This document shows positions 10,365 through 19,652 of a stretch of 64,000 nt of DNA, one piece after another. The first letter of the stretch is position 1. Each line of letters starts with the position of its first letter. The stretch is from positions 2,852,001 to 2,916,000 of the forward strand of contig OZ240678.1 in NCBI GenBank assembly GCA_965198905.1. The letters are read 5' to 3'. The DNA is from CAHJWH01 sp965198905 (GTDB lineage Bacteria > Pseudomonadota > Alphaproteobacteria > Caulobacterales > Caulobacteraceae). The translations under genes were made by a program, and so were the position numbers. Below the pieces are notes generated by a model, which worked only from the letters and a program-made list of their open reading frames with translations, was not told the DNA's origin and did no database searches.

Positions 10365-11328
10365 AAGTGCGGTGACCGGCGTCGGCGGGTATCTGCCCGA
10401 GACCATCGTCACCAATGTGGAGCTGGCCAAGCTCGTCGACACGACCGACGCCTGGATCCGAGAGCGGACCGGCATCGTGGAGCGGCGGCGCGTGGCCGAG
10501 GGCCAGACCACGTCGGACCTGGCGTTCGAGGCGGCCAAGGTCGCCCTGGCCGCCGCGGGGCGGACCGCCGCCGAGCTCGACCTGATCATCGTGGCGACCA
10601 CGACGCCGGACCTCACCTTTCCCTCCACCGCCGCCATCGTCCAGCGCAAGCTGGGTGCGCCCATCCTGGTGGCCTTCGACGTGCAGGCGGTGTGTTCGGG
10701 CTTCGTCTATGCACTGTCGGTGGCCGACGGCTTCGTGGCGCGGGGCTTGTCGAAATGCGCGCTGGTGATCGGCGCGGAGTCGATGACCAAGCTGATGGAC
10801 TACACCGATCGCGGCACCTGCGTGCTGTTCGGCGACGGCGCCGGGGCTGTGGTGGTGGAGCCGGCGGAGGGCGAGGGCGCCGTTACGGACCGCGGCCTGC
10901 TCGGCTTCGCGCTCCGCTGCGACGGGACCAAGCAGGACCTGCTGTACGTGGATGGCGGGCCCTCGGCCACCGGCACCGTCGGCCACCTGCGCATGGCCGG
11001 CCAGCAGGTATTCCGCCACGCGGTGGTCAACATCACCGAGGGCGTGGAGTCGGCGGCCAAGGCCGCGGGCGTCGCGGTCGCCGACGTCGACTGGTTCATT
11101 CCCCACCAGGCCAACATGCGCATCCTCCAAGGCGTGGCCCACCGGTTGGGCGTCGCGGAGGAAAAGGTGATCTGCACCGTCGATCGCCACGCCAACACCT
11201 CGGCCGCGTCGATACCGCTGGCCATGGCGGAAGCCATCGCCGATGGCCGCATACAGCCGGGCCAGCTGCTGCTGCTGGAGGCCATGGGCGGGGGGCTGAC
11301 CTGGGGCGCCTGCGTGCTCCGGCTGTAG
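10351..11328 (+). CDS. fabH: 3-oxoacyl-ACP synthase III
   Basis: 325 residues from the GTG at 10351, within the end of plsX. FabH starts fatty-acid synthesis by condensing acetyl-CoA with malonyl-ACP. The catalytic triad is visible: Cys115 (VQAVCSGFVYAL), His252 (FIPHQANMRI) and Asn282 (DRHANTSAASIPLAM). Length and motif spacing match E. coli FabH with an 8-residue longer numbering. Confidence 0.96.
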   Translation: MTALRSAVTGVGGYLPETIVTNVELAKLVDTTDAWIRERTGIVERRRVAEGQTTSDLAFEAAKVALAAAGRTAAELDLIIVATTTPDLTFPSTAAIVQRKLGAPILVAFDVQAVCSGFVYALSVADGFVARGLSKCALVIGAESMTKLMDYTDRGTCVLFGDGAGAVVVEPAEGEGAVTDRGLLGFALRCDGTKQDLLYVDGGPSATGTVGHLRMAGQQVFRHAVVNITEGVESAAKAAGVAVADVDWFIPHQANMRILQGVAHRLGVAEEKVICTVDRHANTSAASIPLAMAEAIADGRIQPGQLLLLEAMGGGLTWGACVLRL

Positions 11329-11433
11329 CCGCCGCCTGCGACGCCGAGGCTGCGGCTGACCGGAAGCCCTTGACTTGACGTGGTTTACAGCGCGTGCGCG
11401 AATACGCAGGTTGAACCGCTGGGGGCGGATGTC

Positions 11434-11769
11434 ATGAAGGGCGGAGCCTTAACGCGCGCAGACCTGGCGGAGGCGGTGCACCAGGAGGTGGGCCTTAGCC
11501 GGCAGGATTGCGCCGACCTCGTGGAGCGCACCCTGGAGATGATCGCGGAGGCGTTGCAGAGGGGTGAGGTGGTCAAGCTGTCAGGCTTCGGCGTGTTCCA
11601 GGTCCGCGAGAAGCGCGCCCGCATGGGTCGCAATCCTAAGACGGGCGAGCCCGCCGCCATCGATCCCCGCCGGGTCATCACCTTTCGCGCGTCCCAGGTG
11701 ATGAAGGCCCGGGTCGAGGACGCCCATGCCGAGGCTCCGCGGACCGCGTCCCTCAACGCCACAGGCTGA
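11434..11769 (+). CDS. ihfA: Integration host factor subunit alpha
   Basis: 111 residues from the ATG at 11434. HU/IHF fold: LTRADLAEAVHQEVGLSRQD, then LSGFGVFQVREKRARMGRNP with the DNA-intercalating arm RNPKTGEP, and FRASQVMKARV. IHF bends DNA in replication, transcription and site-specific recombination, so it may also help the integrase at 15668. It overlaps the longest reading of the MerR gene, which is co-transcribed. Confidence 0.94.
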   Translation: MKGGALTRADLAEAVHQEVGLSRQDCADLVERTLEMIAEALQRGEVVKLSGFGVFQVREKRARMGRNPKTGEPAAIDPRRVITFRASQVMKARVEDAHAEAPRTASLNATG

Positions 11770-11779
11770 GGCGACCATT

Positions 11780-12247
11780 GTGCTGAAAGGTCCAGACGCC
11801 TTCCGCACCATTTCCGAAGCGGCGGACGAACTCGGCGTGCCCCAGCACGTGCTGCGCTTCTGGGAGACCAAGTTTTCCTTCATTCGGCCGATGAAGCGCG
11901 CCGGCGGGCGGCGTCTCTATCGGCGCCAGGATCTCGAAATCCTGCGCGGCGTGCGCGGGCTGCTGCACGAAGAGGGCTACACCATCAAGGGCGTTCAGCG
12001 CCTGCACAAGGAGCAGGGCCTGCGCCGCTTGATGGCGGCGACGGGCGGCGAGATCGACCTCGTCGTCCTGGCCGAACTCGAAGCCGCGGAAGTGGAGGCC
12101 GAATTTGACGGGGCGGAAGCGCTCACCTCAGCGACCGTCCTGAGTGCGGAGGTCCGGACAAGGTTGCAAGCGGTGCTCGACGAACTTGAGGCCGCCAAGG
12201 CGCGCCTGGACACGTTGCTGGCCACCGCCGTCGTCATCGATTCCTGA
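11780..12247 (+). CDS. MerR-family transcriptional regulator
   Basis: 155 residues from a GTG at 11780; a reading from the ATG at 11726 would overlap ihfA by 44 bases and adds 18 low-complexity residues. The N-terminal winged helix is ISEAADELGVPQHVLRFWE, followed by KRAGGRRLYRRQDLEIL and YTIKGVQRL, the pattern of the conserved MerR protein that follows ihfA in most Alphaproteobacteria. A C-terminal coiled-coil-like helix (ELEAAKARLDTLLATA) is likely for dimerisation. No metal-binding cysteines are present, so it is not a metal sensor. Confidence 0.9.
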   Translation: MLKGPDAFRTISEAADELGVPQHVLRFWETKFSFIRPMKRAGGRRLYRRQDLEILRGVRGLLHEEGYTIKGVQRLHKEQGLRRLMAATGGEIDLVVLAELEAAEVEAEFDGAEALTSATVLSAEVRTRLQAVLDELEAAKARLDTLLATAVVIDS

Positions 12248-12287
12248 TTGCGCCGCGAGACGACGTCTCTATAACCACGACCTTCGT

Positions 12288-12364
<77 letters not shown>

Positions 12365-12828
12365 TATATCCAACGACTTAGCGGGCTGGGGTTGTACGCT
12401 TTAGGTCGGCGGGCCTCCGTAAGCGTATAGTAAGCGGTGGAATGGCCGATTTCGTTGTCATTTGCGGTCCCGGGATGGCGCTAAGGGTCATTAGCTGGGT
12501 TGCTAGTACGGTCGTCACGTAGATCCCTTTCGAGTCGGGCGTCGTTTGATCTGACCTCGTACAGGCGCGGAGCGCGCCGTGAGCGGCTCTCTTGACCGCT
12601 TTGCTGTGCCGACCGAGCGGCTCCCGCGTGTGTTAGGTTTAGCCGGGGCAGACCGTCAGCGACAGGGTGGGCTTGACCCGCTACATGAAAGGGATTGGCT
12701 GGCCCCTTAATCTCCGCTTGAGCCGTCGTACATCCCAGCGGAACGCTCTCATGTGGCCCATCCCTCAGCGCGAGAGGCCGCGCCCGTCGGCATCATCTGC
12801 CGCGGCTATACCCTTCCTGCTGGTGCAG
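12365..12828. other. Gene-free stretch downstream of tRNA-Pro
   Basis: No convincing gene, tRNA or terminator is seen here on either strand. Base composition is lower in GC than the core. It is probably the edge of the decayed island that follows. Confidence 0.6.
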
Positions 12829-13150
12829 CCCTGAACCGCCCCGGGTTTGCCGGAGGCTTATTTGCTTCAGTCCTACGCGGGCGGCGATTGGCAAGGCCTT
12901 AAGCTGTGCGTAGTAGGCGGCTTCGGCCTCGGCGGGGGGATGTGGCCGATGGGCGCGAGGAGGCGACGGGGGTTGAACCAGTCGGCCCATTCGAGGGTGG
13001 CGAACTCCACGGCCTCGAAGGAGCGCCACGGTCCGCGCCGGTGGATGACCTCGGCCTTGTAGAGGCCGTTGATGGTCTCGGCCAAGGCGCATAACTGTCG
13101 CCGACGCTGCCGACCGAGGGTTCGACGCCGGCCTCGGACTGGGAGCCGCC
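12829..13150 (-). pseudogene. IS3-family transposase (orfB) C-terminal remnant
   Basis: Three reading frames on the minus strand together spell the end of an IS3-type orfB: VEPSVGSVGDSY (about 13147-13090), then LAETINGLYKAEVIHRRGPW and WADWFNPRRLLAPIGHIPP in a second frame, then AEAEAAYYAQLK and LRQTRGGSG in a third. At least two frameshifts and a missing N-terminal half make it non-functional. The conserved WADWFN segment contains the region of the last DDE residue in intact copies. Confidence 0.8.
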
Positions 13151-13288
13151 CGTGAACCGCGCCGCCCGAGGCGGCGTCTGAATGTGTGATCCCGCGCGTT
13201 GATGGTGCATTTTCACTGCGGAGACCTCCAGTGTCATCCGCTCCGCCATCCACGAGCGATGCGAAGAGCGGATAAAACGCGTGGCCGT

Positions 13289-14251
13289 CTACACAAAGGT
13301 CCCGTTAGTCTCGTTCCGCCAAGCGGTCAGCGCCTGCTCAAGGTCTGTCCGGAAGCGATAGCCCCGCGTTTGTAGCCAGCCCGGCGTGACCTTGGTGGAC
13401 TTCACCAGATTGAGGACGCGCTCGCGATGTACCGGGTTGGGAAGGCCGAGTCGGTTGGCGATCTCGAACAGACCGGCGGCGAGATAGAGCGGGGCCAGCG
13501 GGAGCGTGGCGTGTTGGGCCTTGAAGCCGCAGACCCGGGAGAAGGTGCGGACAATATCCTCCGTAGTGCTCTGGGTCGGATAGGCGAAGTTGAACAGGGA
13601 GCAGGCGTCTGGCTGGGCGAGGGCGAAATCGAGCGACGCGAGCAGCTCGTCCACGTAGCCGCCGCTTTTGATGGTGTTCTTGCGGCCCGGATAAAAGAAG
13701 GCGCCGCGGGCCAGAGCCCCGGCAAGAAAGGTGAAGTTGCCACGCTCGCCGGGACCGAACACCACCCCGGGGCGCACGATGATCAGGCGCCGCCTCGCCC
13801 CACGATCTCGCCACCCTTCGTGCAGCCGTTCGGCCATTCGCTTGACCGGCCGTAGGGTGAGGTGGGGTGGAGCGGGGAAGTCTCGGTCATCACCTGCTCG
13901 GACGGCCCGTAGACGGAGATCGAACTGGTGAACACCAGGGTCTCTATCCCGCAGACTTCCGCGAGGGCTGTGACGTTCAATGCGCCGAGTACATTTGTCT
14001 CATAATAAGCGTGGGCCGGATGGCCCGGGGTGCGATGGACGGCGGCCAGATTGTAGCACCGCTGCACGCCGGCCCCGAGTTCCGGCGGCAGAGCTTCGCG
14101 TACGTCCGCACGGTGATAGGTCACGCCCGCCAGCCGTGCACGCGGGGGCTCCAGATCGATAGCGACGACGCGATGGCCCTGCTCATGCAACTGGCTCACC
14201 AGCCGTGTGCCGATGACCCACTGGCTCCAGTCACCAGGATGCCCGAGCCCG
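13289..14251 (-). pseudogene. NAD-dependent epimerase/dehydratase, two frameshifts
   Basis: Minus-strand frames join into one extended-SDR protein. GILVTGASG (near 14240) is the start of the NAD-binding glycine motif. One base is then missing before IGTRLVSQLHEQGH. The frame runs on through CYNLAAVHRTPGH and TSSISVYGPSE to TSPYGRS, where a second frameshift near 13830 leads to RLIIVRPGVVFGPGERGNF and on to the C-terminus at 13289. The catalytic tyrosine is in SPYGRS, just before the break. Both breaks are single-base events. Intact members modify nucleotide sugars for surface polysaccharide; this copy is probably dead. Confidence 0.8.
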
Positions 14252-14339
14252 GCGCGCTAGAAAGAGCAGGGGCTGCTTGCATGAAGACCGGTTTTCGCAG
14301 TCCTGCTTGCGACCAGCTTGCCATAGTCGGCGCTGCCTT

Positions 14340-14480
14340 TCATGTCATGCCCCAGTCGTCGAGCGTACATCGTGACCAGGCGGCTTCCCGCCGCCATCTC
14401 GCCGGCTCAGCCGAAGCCGCGGCCTGCGCGGAGCCGAACAGAGCTATGAAAACCAAGGCCGCAGTTGTCAGCGCCTTCAT
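14340..14480 (-). CDS. Possible small exported peptide (uncertain)
   Basis: 46 residues starting MKALTTAALVFIALFGSAQA, a convincing signal peptide with AQA cleavage, followed by only about 26 residues. It sits in a region of pseudogenes and may be the truncated start of a larger secreted protein. No family recognised. Confidence 0.3.
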   Translation of the reverse strand: MKALTTAALVFIALFGSAQAAASAEPARWRREAAWSRCTLDDWGMT

Positions 14481-14984
14481 GCCGTCACCCCATCGACGTC
14501 CGAACATTGAGTCTACAGCTTCGGTCTCGGCTGGGAAGAGCGGCTGTCCGGACCCTTCCGGGCCCTGGTGAATCTGAGCTGACTGCGCCCGGTTGACGTC
14601 CGGCGCCATCCATCGCCCTAGTCCACAGCGGTAGGGGAGACACGATGGCGCAGCCGCATTTGCAAGCAAGACGCCTCGTCCGCTTCTGGTAGGCGCACTC
14701 GCCGACCGCAACTCCGCGGGGCGCGCCGCCGGCGACATCGCCGCACTCGCCAGCGTTCCGTACCCGGTCGGGTTGCCGGACAACGCCCAGGTGCGCTAGG
14801 CGCTGGTCACTCGACTGGAAGGGCTCGGCCGATCGCCCAAGGTACGAGAGACCGCCGCCGACCTGCCTTTTCGTTCCCGTCTCGGCGATCGAAAGCTGGA
14901 GTGTCCACGACGTCCTGGCGGGCCCGGCTGCGCTCCGCGCGCGCCCGCACTTCTGGTCATGTGCCACTGTGACAACGTGCCCCG
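14481..14984. other. No gene recognised
   Basis: Frames here are short and lack start sites or motifs. The stretch probably holds decayed sequence between the epimerase pseudogene and the IS701-like fragment. Confidence 0.5.
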
Positions 14985-15454
14985 CTCATCAGGGCGTGTC
15001 GGTGCAGTCCCTTCCAAGATCGCCCTTCGAAGTGGTCGAGCCCGAGTTCTTCCTTTAGCTGCTGGTGCGCCTGTTCACATACCCACCTGGCTTTGATCGT
15101 GGCGGCGAGCACCTTAAGGCTGGTGTCGGGCGCCAGGTTCGAGACGTAGTATTTCTGCTCGCCGTTCGATCGCCTCTCGCCGACCAGCCAGACCTCGTCG
15201 CCGAGCATGGCTTGGACGCCGTTGTCGAGCATACGGTGACGATGGCCATCGGCGACGTGGACCCGCCGGGCTGCGAAGAGCCAGCTCAGCCGGCCCTTGG
15301 TTCCCCGCCGCCAACTCACCTTCCGCCATGGCCCACCCGCCAGCATCTGCTCCGCGGAGGGGGGCTGTTCGGTGACATGGTATTTGCGCCGTCTACCGGT
15401 TCGGGCGACGGGGAAGATCTCGGGTAAGCGGAGGAGCAGGTCCGGAGACTCGCT
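14985..15454 (-). pseudogene. IS701-like transposase C-terminal fragment
   Basis: A minus-strand frame encodes RRKYHVTEQPPSAEQMLAGG, WRKVSWRRGTKG and ATIKARWVCEQAHQQLKEEL, the last being the glutamate-bearing helix of IS701-type DDE transposases. The N-terminal half and the first aspartates are absent and the C-terminus stops early (HALMSG), so it is a remnant. It abuts the tRNA-Gly fragment at 15480, suggesting it was cut or displaced when the element integrated. Confidence 0.75.
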
Positions 15455-15479
15455 TAAATGCTGTGTCTGATACAGAAAT

Positions 15480-15529
15480 TGGAGCGGGCGAAGAGATTCG
15501 AACTCTCGACCCCAACCTTGGCAAAGTTG
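15480..15529 (-). other. Candidate ICE attachment site: 3' fragment of tRNA-Gly(GCC)
   Basis: Read on the minus strand, these 50 bases give the anticodon arm (loop TTGCCAA, anticodon GCC), variable loop, T arm (GAGAGTTCGAATCTC) and acceptor 3' strand CGCCCGC with TCCA of tRNA-Gly. The sequence beyond 15530 cannot form the D arm or the 5' acceptor strand, so it is a fragment, not a gene. Such 3' fragments are the duplicated att core left by tyrosine integrases. It lies 138 bases before the integrase start. Confidence 0.75.
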
Positions 15530-15667
15530 CCTGGGGCCTCCTCCGGGGGTATCCGGCACTACGCTAGAGTACGACTAATGCACTGAAAAGACAAGAGACT
15601 TGTCCTTGCGTTACCGTCGGCAGCCCTCTACGATATACCCTCGATTTCCGATCGCGGTGGTGTCTGG

Positions 15668-17101
15668 GTGGTGTCTGGGATTGGGCTGGAGGAGCCGGTG
15701 CGCAAGCGAGATAAGCTCACCCTGACGAAGAGCGTCGTCGACGCTTCAGCGGCGGCGTCCAAACGTTTCCATGTGTGGGACAGCGAGCTTGCAGGCTTCG
15801 GCCTGCGCGTCGAGTCGACAGGCGTCAAGACGTTCATAGCCAAGTACCGGGTCGGCGGTGGTCGAACGGGCACGCAACGCGTGGTGACGATCGGGCGGTT
15901 TGGAACCCTGACTGCCGACCAGGCCCGTAAGGAAGCGAAGAAGATCCTGGGCGGAGCCGCCGTTGGGAGCGACCCATCGGCCGAGATCCAGGCAAGGCGG
16001 CGCGAGATGAAAATGAGCGCCCTGATTGATCTGTATGAGGCGGAGGGATGCACGGTCCAACGCGGAAAGCGCCAAGGGACACCCATGAAGCCGTTGACCA
16101 AGAGCTACACGGTCGCGCGGTTACGCCACCACGTCGTGCCGCTCCTTGGGGCGAAGCGGGTCTCAGAGATCGGCGCGGGGGACATCGAGCGGTTCTTCGC
16201 CGACGTGACCGCGGGGAAGACGGCGCGGGACGACAAGATCGGCCCACGCAGGCGCATCATCGTGCGCGGCGGCGCGGGCGCGGCTCGCAAGGTGTTTCGC
16301 GACCTCTCGGCGGTCTTCAGCTTCGCTCGGCGTCGAGAGATCATCGCCCGGAATCCCTGCGATATCGCGGCGGTCCAGAAGACGGATGGCCGCAACGAAC
16401 GGTACCTGACGCTTGCAGAGGTCGGACGCCTCGGCGCGGCCTTGGATGCGCTTGAACGAGAGGGCGTCAACCCGAAGGGGCTAAACATCGCACGCCTTTG
16501 GGCGCTGACCGGCTGCCGACGGAACGAGATCGCAGGGCTGAAGTGGTCGGAGGTCGATCTCATTGCAGGCATTCTTAAGTTCAGCGACAGCAAGACTGGC
16601 AAGTCCGTCCGTCCCCTGGGCGCTGCGGCGATTGCTCTACTTCAGAGCCTCGAGAAGCAGGAGGGCAGCGAATTCGTGTTCCCCGGTGACCGCGGAGACG
16701 GGCACTTCCAGGGCCTAAAGACGATGTGGTCCAAAGCTGTAAAGCGTGCGGACCTTCCAGGTGTTTCGCCGCACACTTTGCGGCATACACTCGGGTCGAC
16801 CGCGACGTCGACCGGTGAAGCGCTCGCGCTGACGGGAGCCATTCTCGGCCACTCAAATCTAAGGTCGACGGCGATATACGCTCACGTGCAGCACGACTTC
16901 TCGAAAAGAGCGGCAACCAGGGTGACGAACGAGATCGCGGCGGCCCTTTCGGGCTCTTCCACAGCCGGGAATGCCCCTGATGCCGATACGAGGCTCCTGC
17001 AACTGATAGCCGAACGCTATACTATCGACGGCGCGGAAGGATCTCGATTCAGGAAGGCCTTGCTCGAGACCATAGCCGGACAGCGCCCACTCACTGGTTG
17101 A
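15668..17101 (+). CDS. Tyrosine site-specific integrase of the ICE
   Basis: 477 residues from a GTG at 15668 (another GTG follows at 15671). N-terminal arm-binding DUF4102-like region (FGLRVESTGVKTFIAKYRVG), core-binding middle domain, and catalytic domain with Arg284 (TGCRRNEIAGL), HTLRHT at 369-374, GHSN and the nucleophile Tyr404 (STAIYAHV). This layout is that of P4-type island and ICE integrases. The adjacent tRNA-Gly 3' fragment is its probable product site. The extra 60-residue C-terminal tail after the tyrosine is longer than usual. Confidence 0.93.
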   Translation: MVSGIGLEEPVRKRDKLTLTKSVVDASAAASKRFHVWDSELAGFGLRVESTGVKTFIAKYRVGGGRTGTQRVVTIGRFGTLTADQARKEAKKILGGAAVGSDPSAEIQARRREMKMSALIDLYEAEGCTVQRGKRQGTPMKPLTKSYTVARLRHHVVPLLGAKRVSEIGAGDIERFFADVTAGKTARDDKIGPRRRIIVRGGAGAARKVFRDLSAVFSFARRREIIARNPCDIAAVQKTDGRNERYLTLAEVGRLGAALDALEREGVNPKGLNIARLWALTGCRRNEIAGLKWSEVDLIAGILKFSDSKTGKSVRPLGAAAIALLQSLEKQEGSEFVFPGDRGDGHFQGLKTMWSKAVKRADLPGVSPHTLRHTLGSTATSTGEALALTGAILGHSNLRSTAIYAHVQHDFSKRAATRVTNEIAAALSGSSTAGNAPDADTRLLQLIAERYTIDGAEGSRFRKALLETIAGQRPLTG

Positions 17102-17204
17102 CACCGTTCATGACGACGCCCCCTGTTTTGGCGAAGTGGGCGTCGGGTTGCGGGCCCCCCAGCGCCGCTGTAAGAGCCTTGAAACATTCCCTGGAGAGAA
17201 TATA

Positions 17205-17570
17205 TTGCCGTGGGGGGTCGCCCTTGACGACGAGTTCGCCGCTTGGCTCAGAGGCCAGACCGCCCGGGTTCGGGAAGAGATTCTGACGGGCGCCGAGCTG
17301 TTGCGCGCGTTTGGACCTCAGCTTGGCCGGCCGCATGTCGATCGTATCGAAGGATCAACGTTCCCGAACATGAAGGAGCTGCGGGTTCAGATCGGCGGCG
17401 ATCCCTGGCGTATCTTCTTCGCCTTCGATCCGAAGCGGTCTGCGATCCTGCTCGCGGGCGGGGACAAGACTGGCGAAAAACGGTTCTACGAGACGAACAT
17501 TCCGGTCGCGGACGCCCGTTACGGGCGTCACCTGGAGCGGCTGAGGGCGGCGAAGATCGGAAAGGATTGA
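17205..17570 (+). CDS. HigB/RelE-like toxin (Gp49 family)
   Basis: 121 residues if translation begins at the TTG at 17205, which is preceded by GGAG at 17193-17196 with good spacing; the longer ATG frame from 17136 adds residues that look like the integrase downstream region. The family signature is GPQLGRPHVDRIEGSTFPNM, then KELRVQIGGDPWRIFFAFDP and LLAGGDKTGEKRFYE. These toxins are ribosome-dependent mRNA endonucleases. The antitoxin gene begins 3 bases after its stop, the toxin-first order of higBA. Confidence 0.87.
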   Translation: MPWGVALDDEFAAWLRGQTARVREEILTGAELLRAFGPQLGRPHVDRIEGSTFPNMKELRVQIGGDPWRIFFAFDPKRSAILLAGGDKTGEKRFYETNIPVADARYGRHLERLRAAKIGKD

Positions 17571-17573
17571 GCG

Positions 17574-17951
17574 ATGACAGTCTCTCTTGACGCATTCCTC
17601 GAAACTCTGCCGCCGGAGGAGCAGGCGAGGATCGCAGAGCGCGGGCGCGAGGCGGTCGCCAGGCACATGAGCTTGCGGGAACTCCGCAAGGCCCGCCGCC
17701 TGTCGCAGAAGGTGATCGCCGAGAAACTCCGCACCAACCAGGCCGGGGTCTCGAAAATCGAGAAGCGCGCCGATTTGATGCTCTCCACCCTGCGCGGCTA
17801 TGTCGAGGCGGCGGGAGGGAGTCTCGAGCTGGTGGCGCGCTTCCCCGACGCGCCGCCGGTGACAATCCAACACATGCGCGACATCGCGACGCCAAAGGGC
17901 GAGGTGCCCACGGTAGGCGCCGGACCCTTTGAGACATCGGGGACGTCTTAA
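17574..17951 (+). CDS. HigA-like XRE antitoxin
   Basis: 125 residues with an Xre helix-turn-helix in the middle: LRELRKARRLSQKVIAEKLR, then TNQAGVSKIEKRADLMLSTL. It neutralises the upstream toxin and probably represses the shared promoter. The pair likely stabilises the ICE in the chromosome. Confidence 0.88.
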   Translation: MTVSLDAFLETLPPEEQARIAERGREAVARHMSLRELRKARRLSQKVIAEKLRTNQAGVSKIEKRADLMLSTLRGYVEAAGGSLELVARFPDAPPVTIQHMRDIATPKGEVPTVGAGPFETSGTS

Positions 17952-18376
17952 CTGAATAGCCAGGTACTGCCGGCAGGGCCGGCTGAGATGCCGGGCTCCG
18001 CCGGTGGCCGCCTTGGGGCGTGGCTTCGCCTTGCTGCGCGCTGGCTGGCGAGTCTGTCTTTTGCCGCTCGCGATGAGCGCCGAGGCCGTGCTGCAGGGGG
18101 GTGCGGCCGCCGATCTGACAGAACTTTACCCGGCTGAGGCTCCAATCGGCTTGGTTGGGGGGCACCGAAGGCGTCACAAACTTTAGGACGTTGCCGCGGT
18201 CCTGCACGAAGCAGAGCGACGACGGGCAATGCATCGCTTTCAAAGCCAGGCAGAGGTACCGCACAGTCCCGTACTCGGCTAGGAGCATATTGAATAAGGC
18301 TCACAGTTATTTAGATGTAGGATTCACGCTCCCACCGATCAGTATTATTATTGGGCTCAAGTGACGTTGGTGGTGC
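17952..18376. other. No gene recognised
   Basis: Between the antitoxin and the MNT-HEPN gene only weak, mutually overlapping frames are found. The last 100 bases before 18377 are AT-rich (ttattattgggctc) and may hold the promoter of the next gene. Confidence 0.5.
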
Positions 18377-19378
18377 ATGCCGCTTCGAGACTATAGCCGG
18401 AGTGCTCGTATTGAGGCGCAGCTTGCAAGGCGTCGCGCCGCGCGCGACACAGGGCGCATGCGCAAGTCGCTCGACCATCTTCCAGCCGGCAAGCGCCGCG
18501 AGCTGGCGTTCGTCGTAGAGGTGTTGACGAGCGCCTTCAACGAGGCGGTGGCCTCCCGGCGTGACGGCGCCGACAGCCGGATCCTGAAGATCATCCTGTT
18601 CGGATCGTACGCCCGAGGCGACTGGGTCGACGACCCGATCGGGCGCTACTTCAGCGACTACGACCTGCTGGTCGTGGTGAACGACGAAAAGCTCACCGAC
18701 ATGCTGGATGTCTGGGAGGACGCGGAGAAGAAGCTGCTGTCCGCGCTCGCCAGCGGCCAGCACCTGCGAACGCCGGTCGGCCTCATCGTGCATACGCTGG
18801 ACGACGTGAACGCGCAGCTCTCTCGGGGTAGATATTTCTTCGTCGATATCCTGCGGGATGGGGTGGCGCTGTTGGACACTCCAGATCATCCCTTCGTGGA
18901 ACCCAAACAGCTGCCACCGGCAACGGCGTTGCATGAGGCCACAGCTTTTTTCTCCGAAGATCTGGAGAGCGTCTCGGCACTCCAGCGCGGCGCGATGTTC
19001 TATAGAACCGACGAACGTCCTAAGGAAGCGGCCTTCTCCTTACACCAAGCCACAGAGCGGCTGTACACGTGCCTACTGCTCGTTCTGACTCTGTATACGC
19101 CGAAATCCCACAACCTCGTTCGGCTACGGCAACTTGCCGAACCGCTCGACATGCGGCTAGCCAACGTGTGGCCAACTGCCACCAAGTTCGAGAAGCGGTG
19201 CTTCGAACTCCTGCGCGCCGCCTATGTGAAGGCGCGCTATTCGCGGCACTATAAGATCAGCCGCGAGGAGCTGGACTGGCTTGCGGGGCGCATCGAAGTG
19301 CTGCGCGAGCTTGTGGAGGATATCTGCCAGGCCCGGATCGCTGAACTGCGCGAGCGCGCGAAGGGCGAGGCGACCTGA
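18377..19378 (+). CDS. Fused MNT nucleotidyltransferase-HEPN protein
   Basis: 333 residues; translation could also begin at Met28. The N-terminal domain is a minimal nucleotidyltransferase: ILFGSYARGDW (Gly76-Ser77) and SDYDLLVV with Asp94 and Asp96 as metal ligands. The C-terminal domain is HEPN: DERPKEAAFSLHQATERLY, then VKARYSRHYKI with the RY motif (287-288) and His291. In MNT/HEPN toxin-antitoxin pairs these are separate proteins; the MNT enzyme AMPylates the HEPN RNase. Here both are on one chain, so the module may be self-inhibited. It follows a higBA pair in the ICE. RNase activity is inferred. Confidence 0.85.
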   Translation: MPLRDYSRSARIEAQLARRRAARDTGRMRKSLDHLPAGKRRELAFVVEVLTSAFNEAVASRRDGADSRILKIILFGSYARGDWVDDPIGRYFSDYDLLVVVNDEKLTDMLDVWEDAEKKLLSALASGQHLRTPVGLIVHTLDDVNAQLSRGRYFFVDILRDGVALLDTPDHPFVEPKQLPPATALHEATAFFSEDLESVSALQRGAMFYRTDERPKEAAFSLHQATERLYTCLLLVLTLYTPKSHNLVRLRQLAEPLDMRLANVWPTATKFEKRCFELLRAAYVKARYSRHYKISREELDWLAGRIEVLRELVEDICQARIAELRERAKGEAT

Positions 19379-19652
19379 TTGAGGCCGGCGGACCGATGGG
19401 TCGCGCCAGCGGCTTGCGTTCGCGCTGGCCGGTCTTCTACAAGCGTTGCGCGGGTGTCGCCGGATAGGCGCGGGTCCGGAGCCGGGGGGTGGATCAGCAC
19501 GGTCCACGGCAGCGGCTCGATCCGAAGGAGGCGAGCCCTTTTCATCGAGGGATTCCAACACTCGCCCCCATTCCCTCCATCGGTCACGCCTTTAGGCGAC
19601 ACGTCCACTATTCGTCGACGCGTTTTAAGCGTTGATGCCCGGCGGGTCGAGA

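Noticed and set aside
9231..10664. Long minus-strand frame antisense to plsX and fabH
   Set aside because: It is the mirror of two clear genes in high-GC DNA, with no motif or ribosome-binding site.
15480..15560. A complete tRNA-Gly gene
   Set aside because: Only the anticodon arm, T arm and 3' acceptor strand are present; the D arm and 5' acceptor strand cannot be found next to it.
17248..18288. 346-residue minus-strand frame across the toxin-antitoxin pair
   Set aside because: Arg/Pro/Ser-rich and antisense to two well-supported genes.
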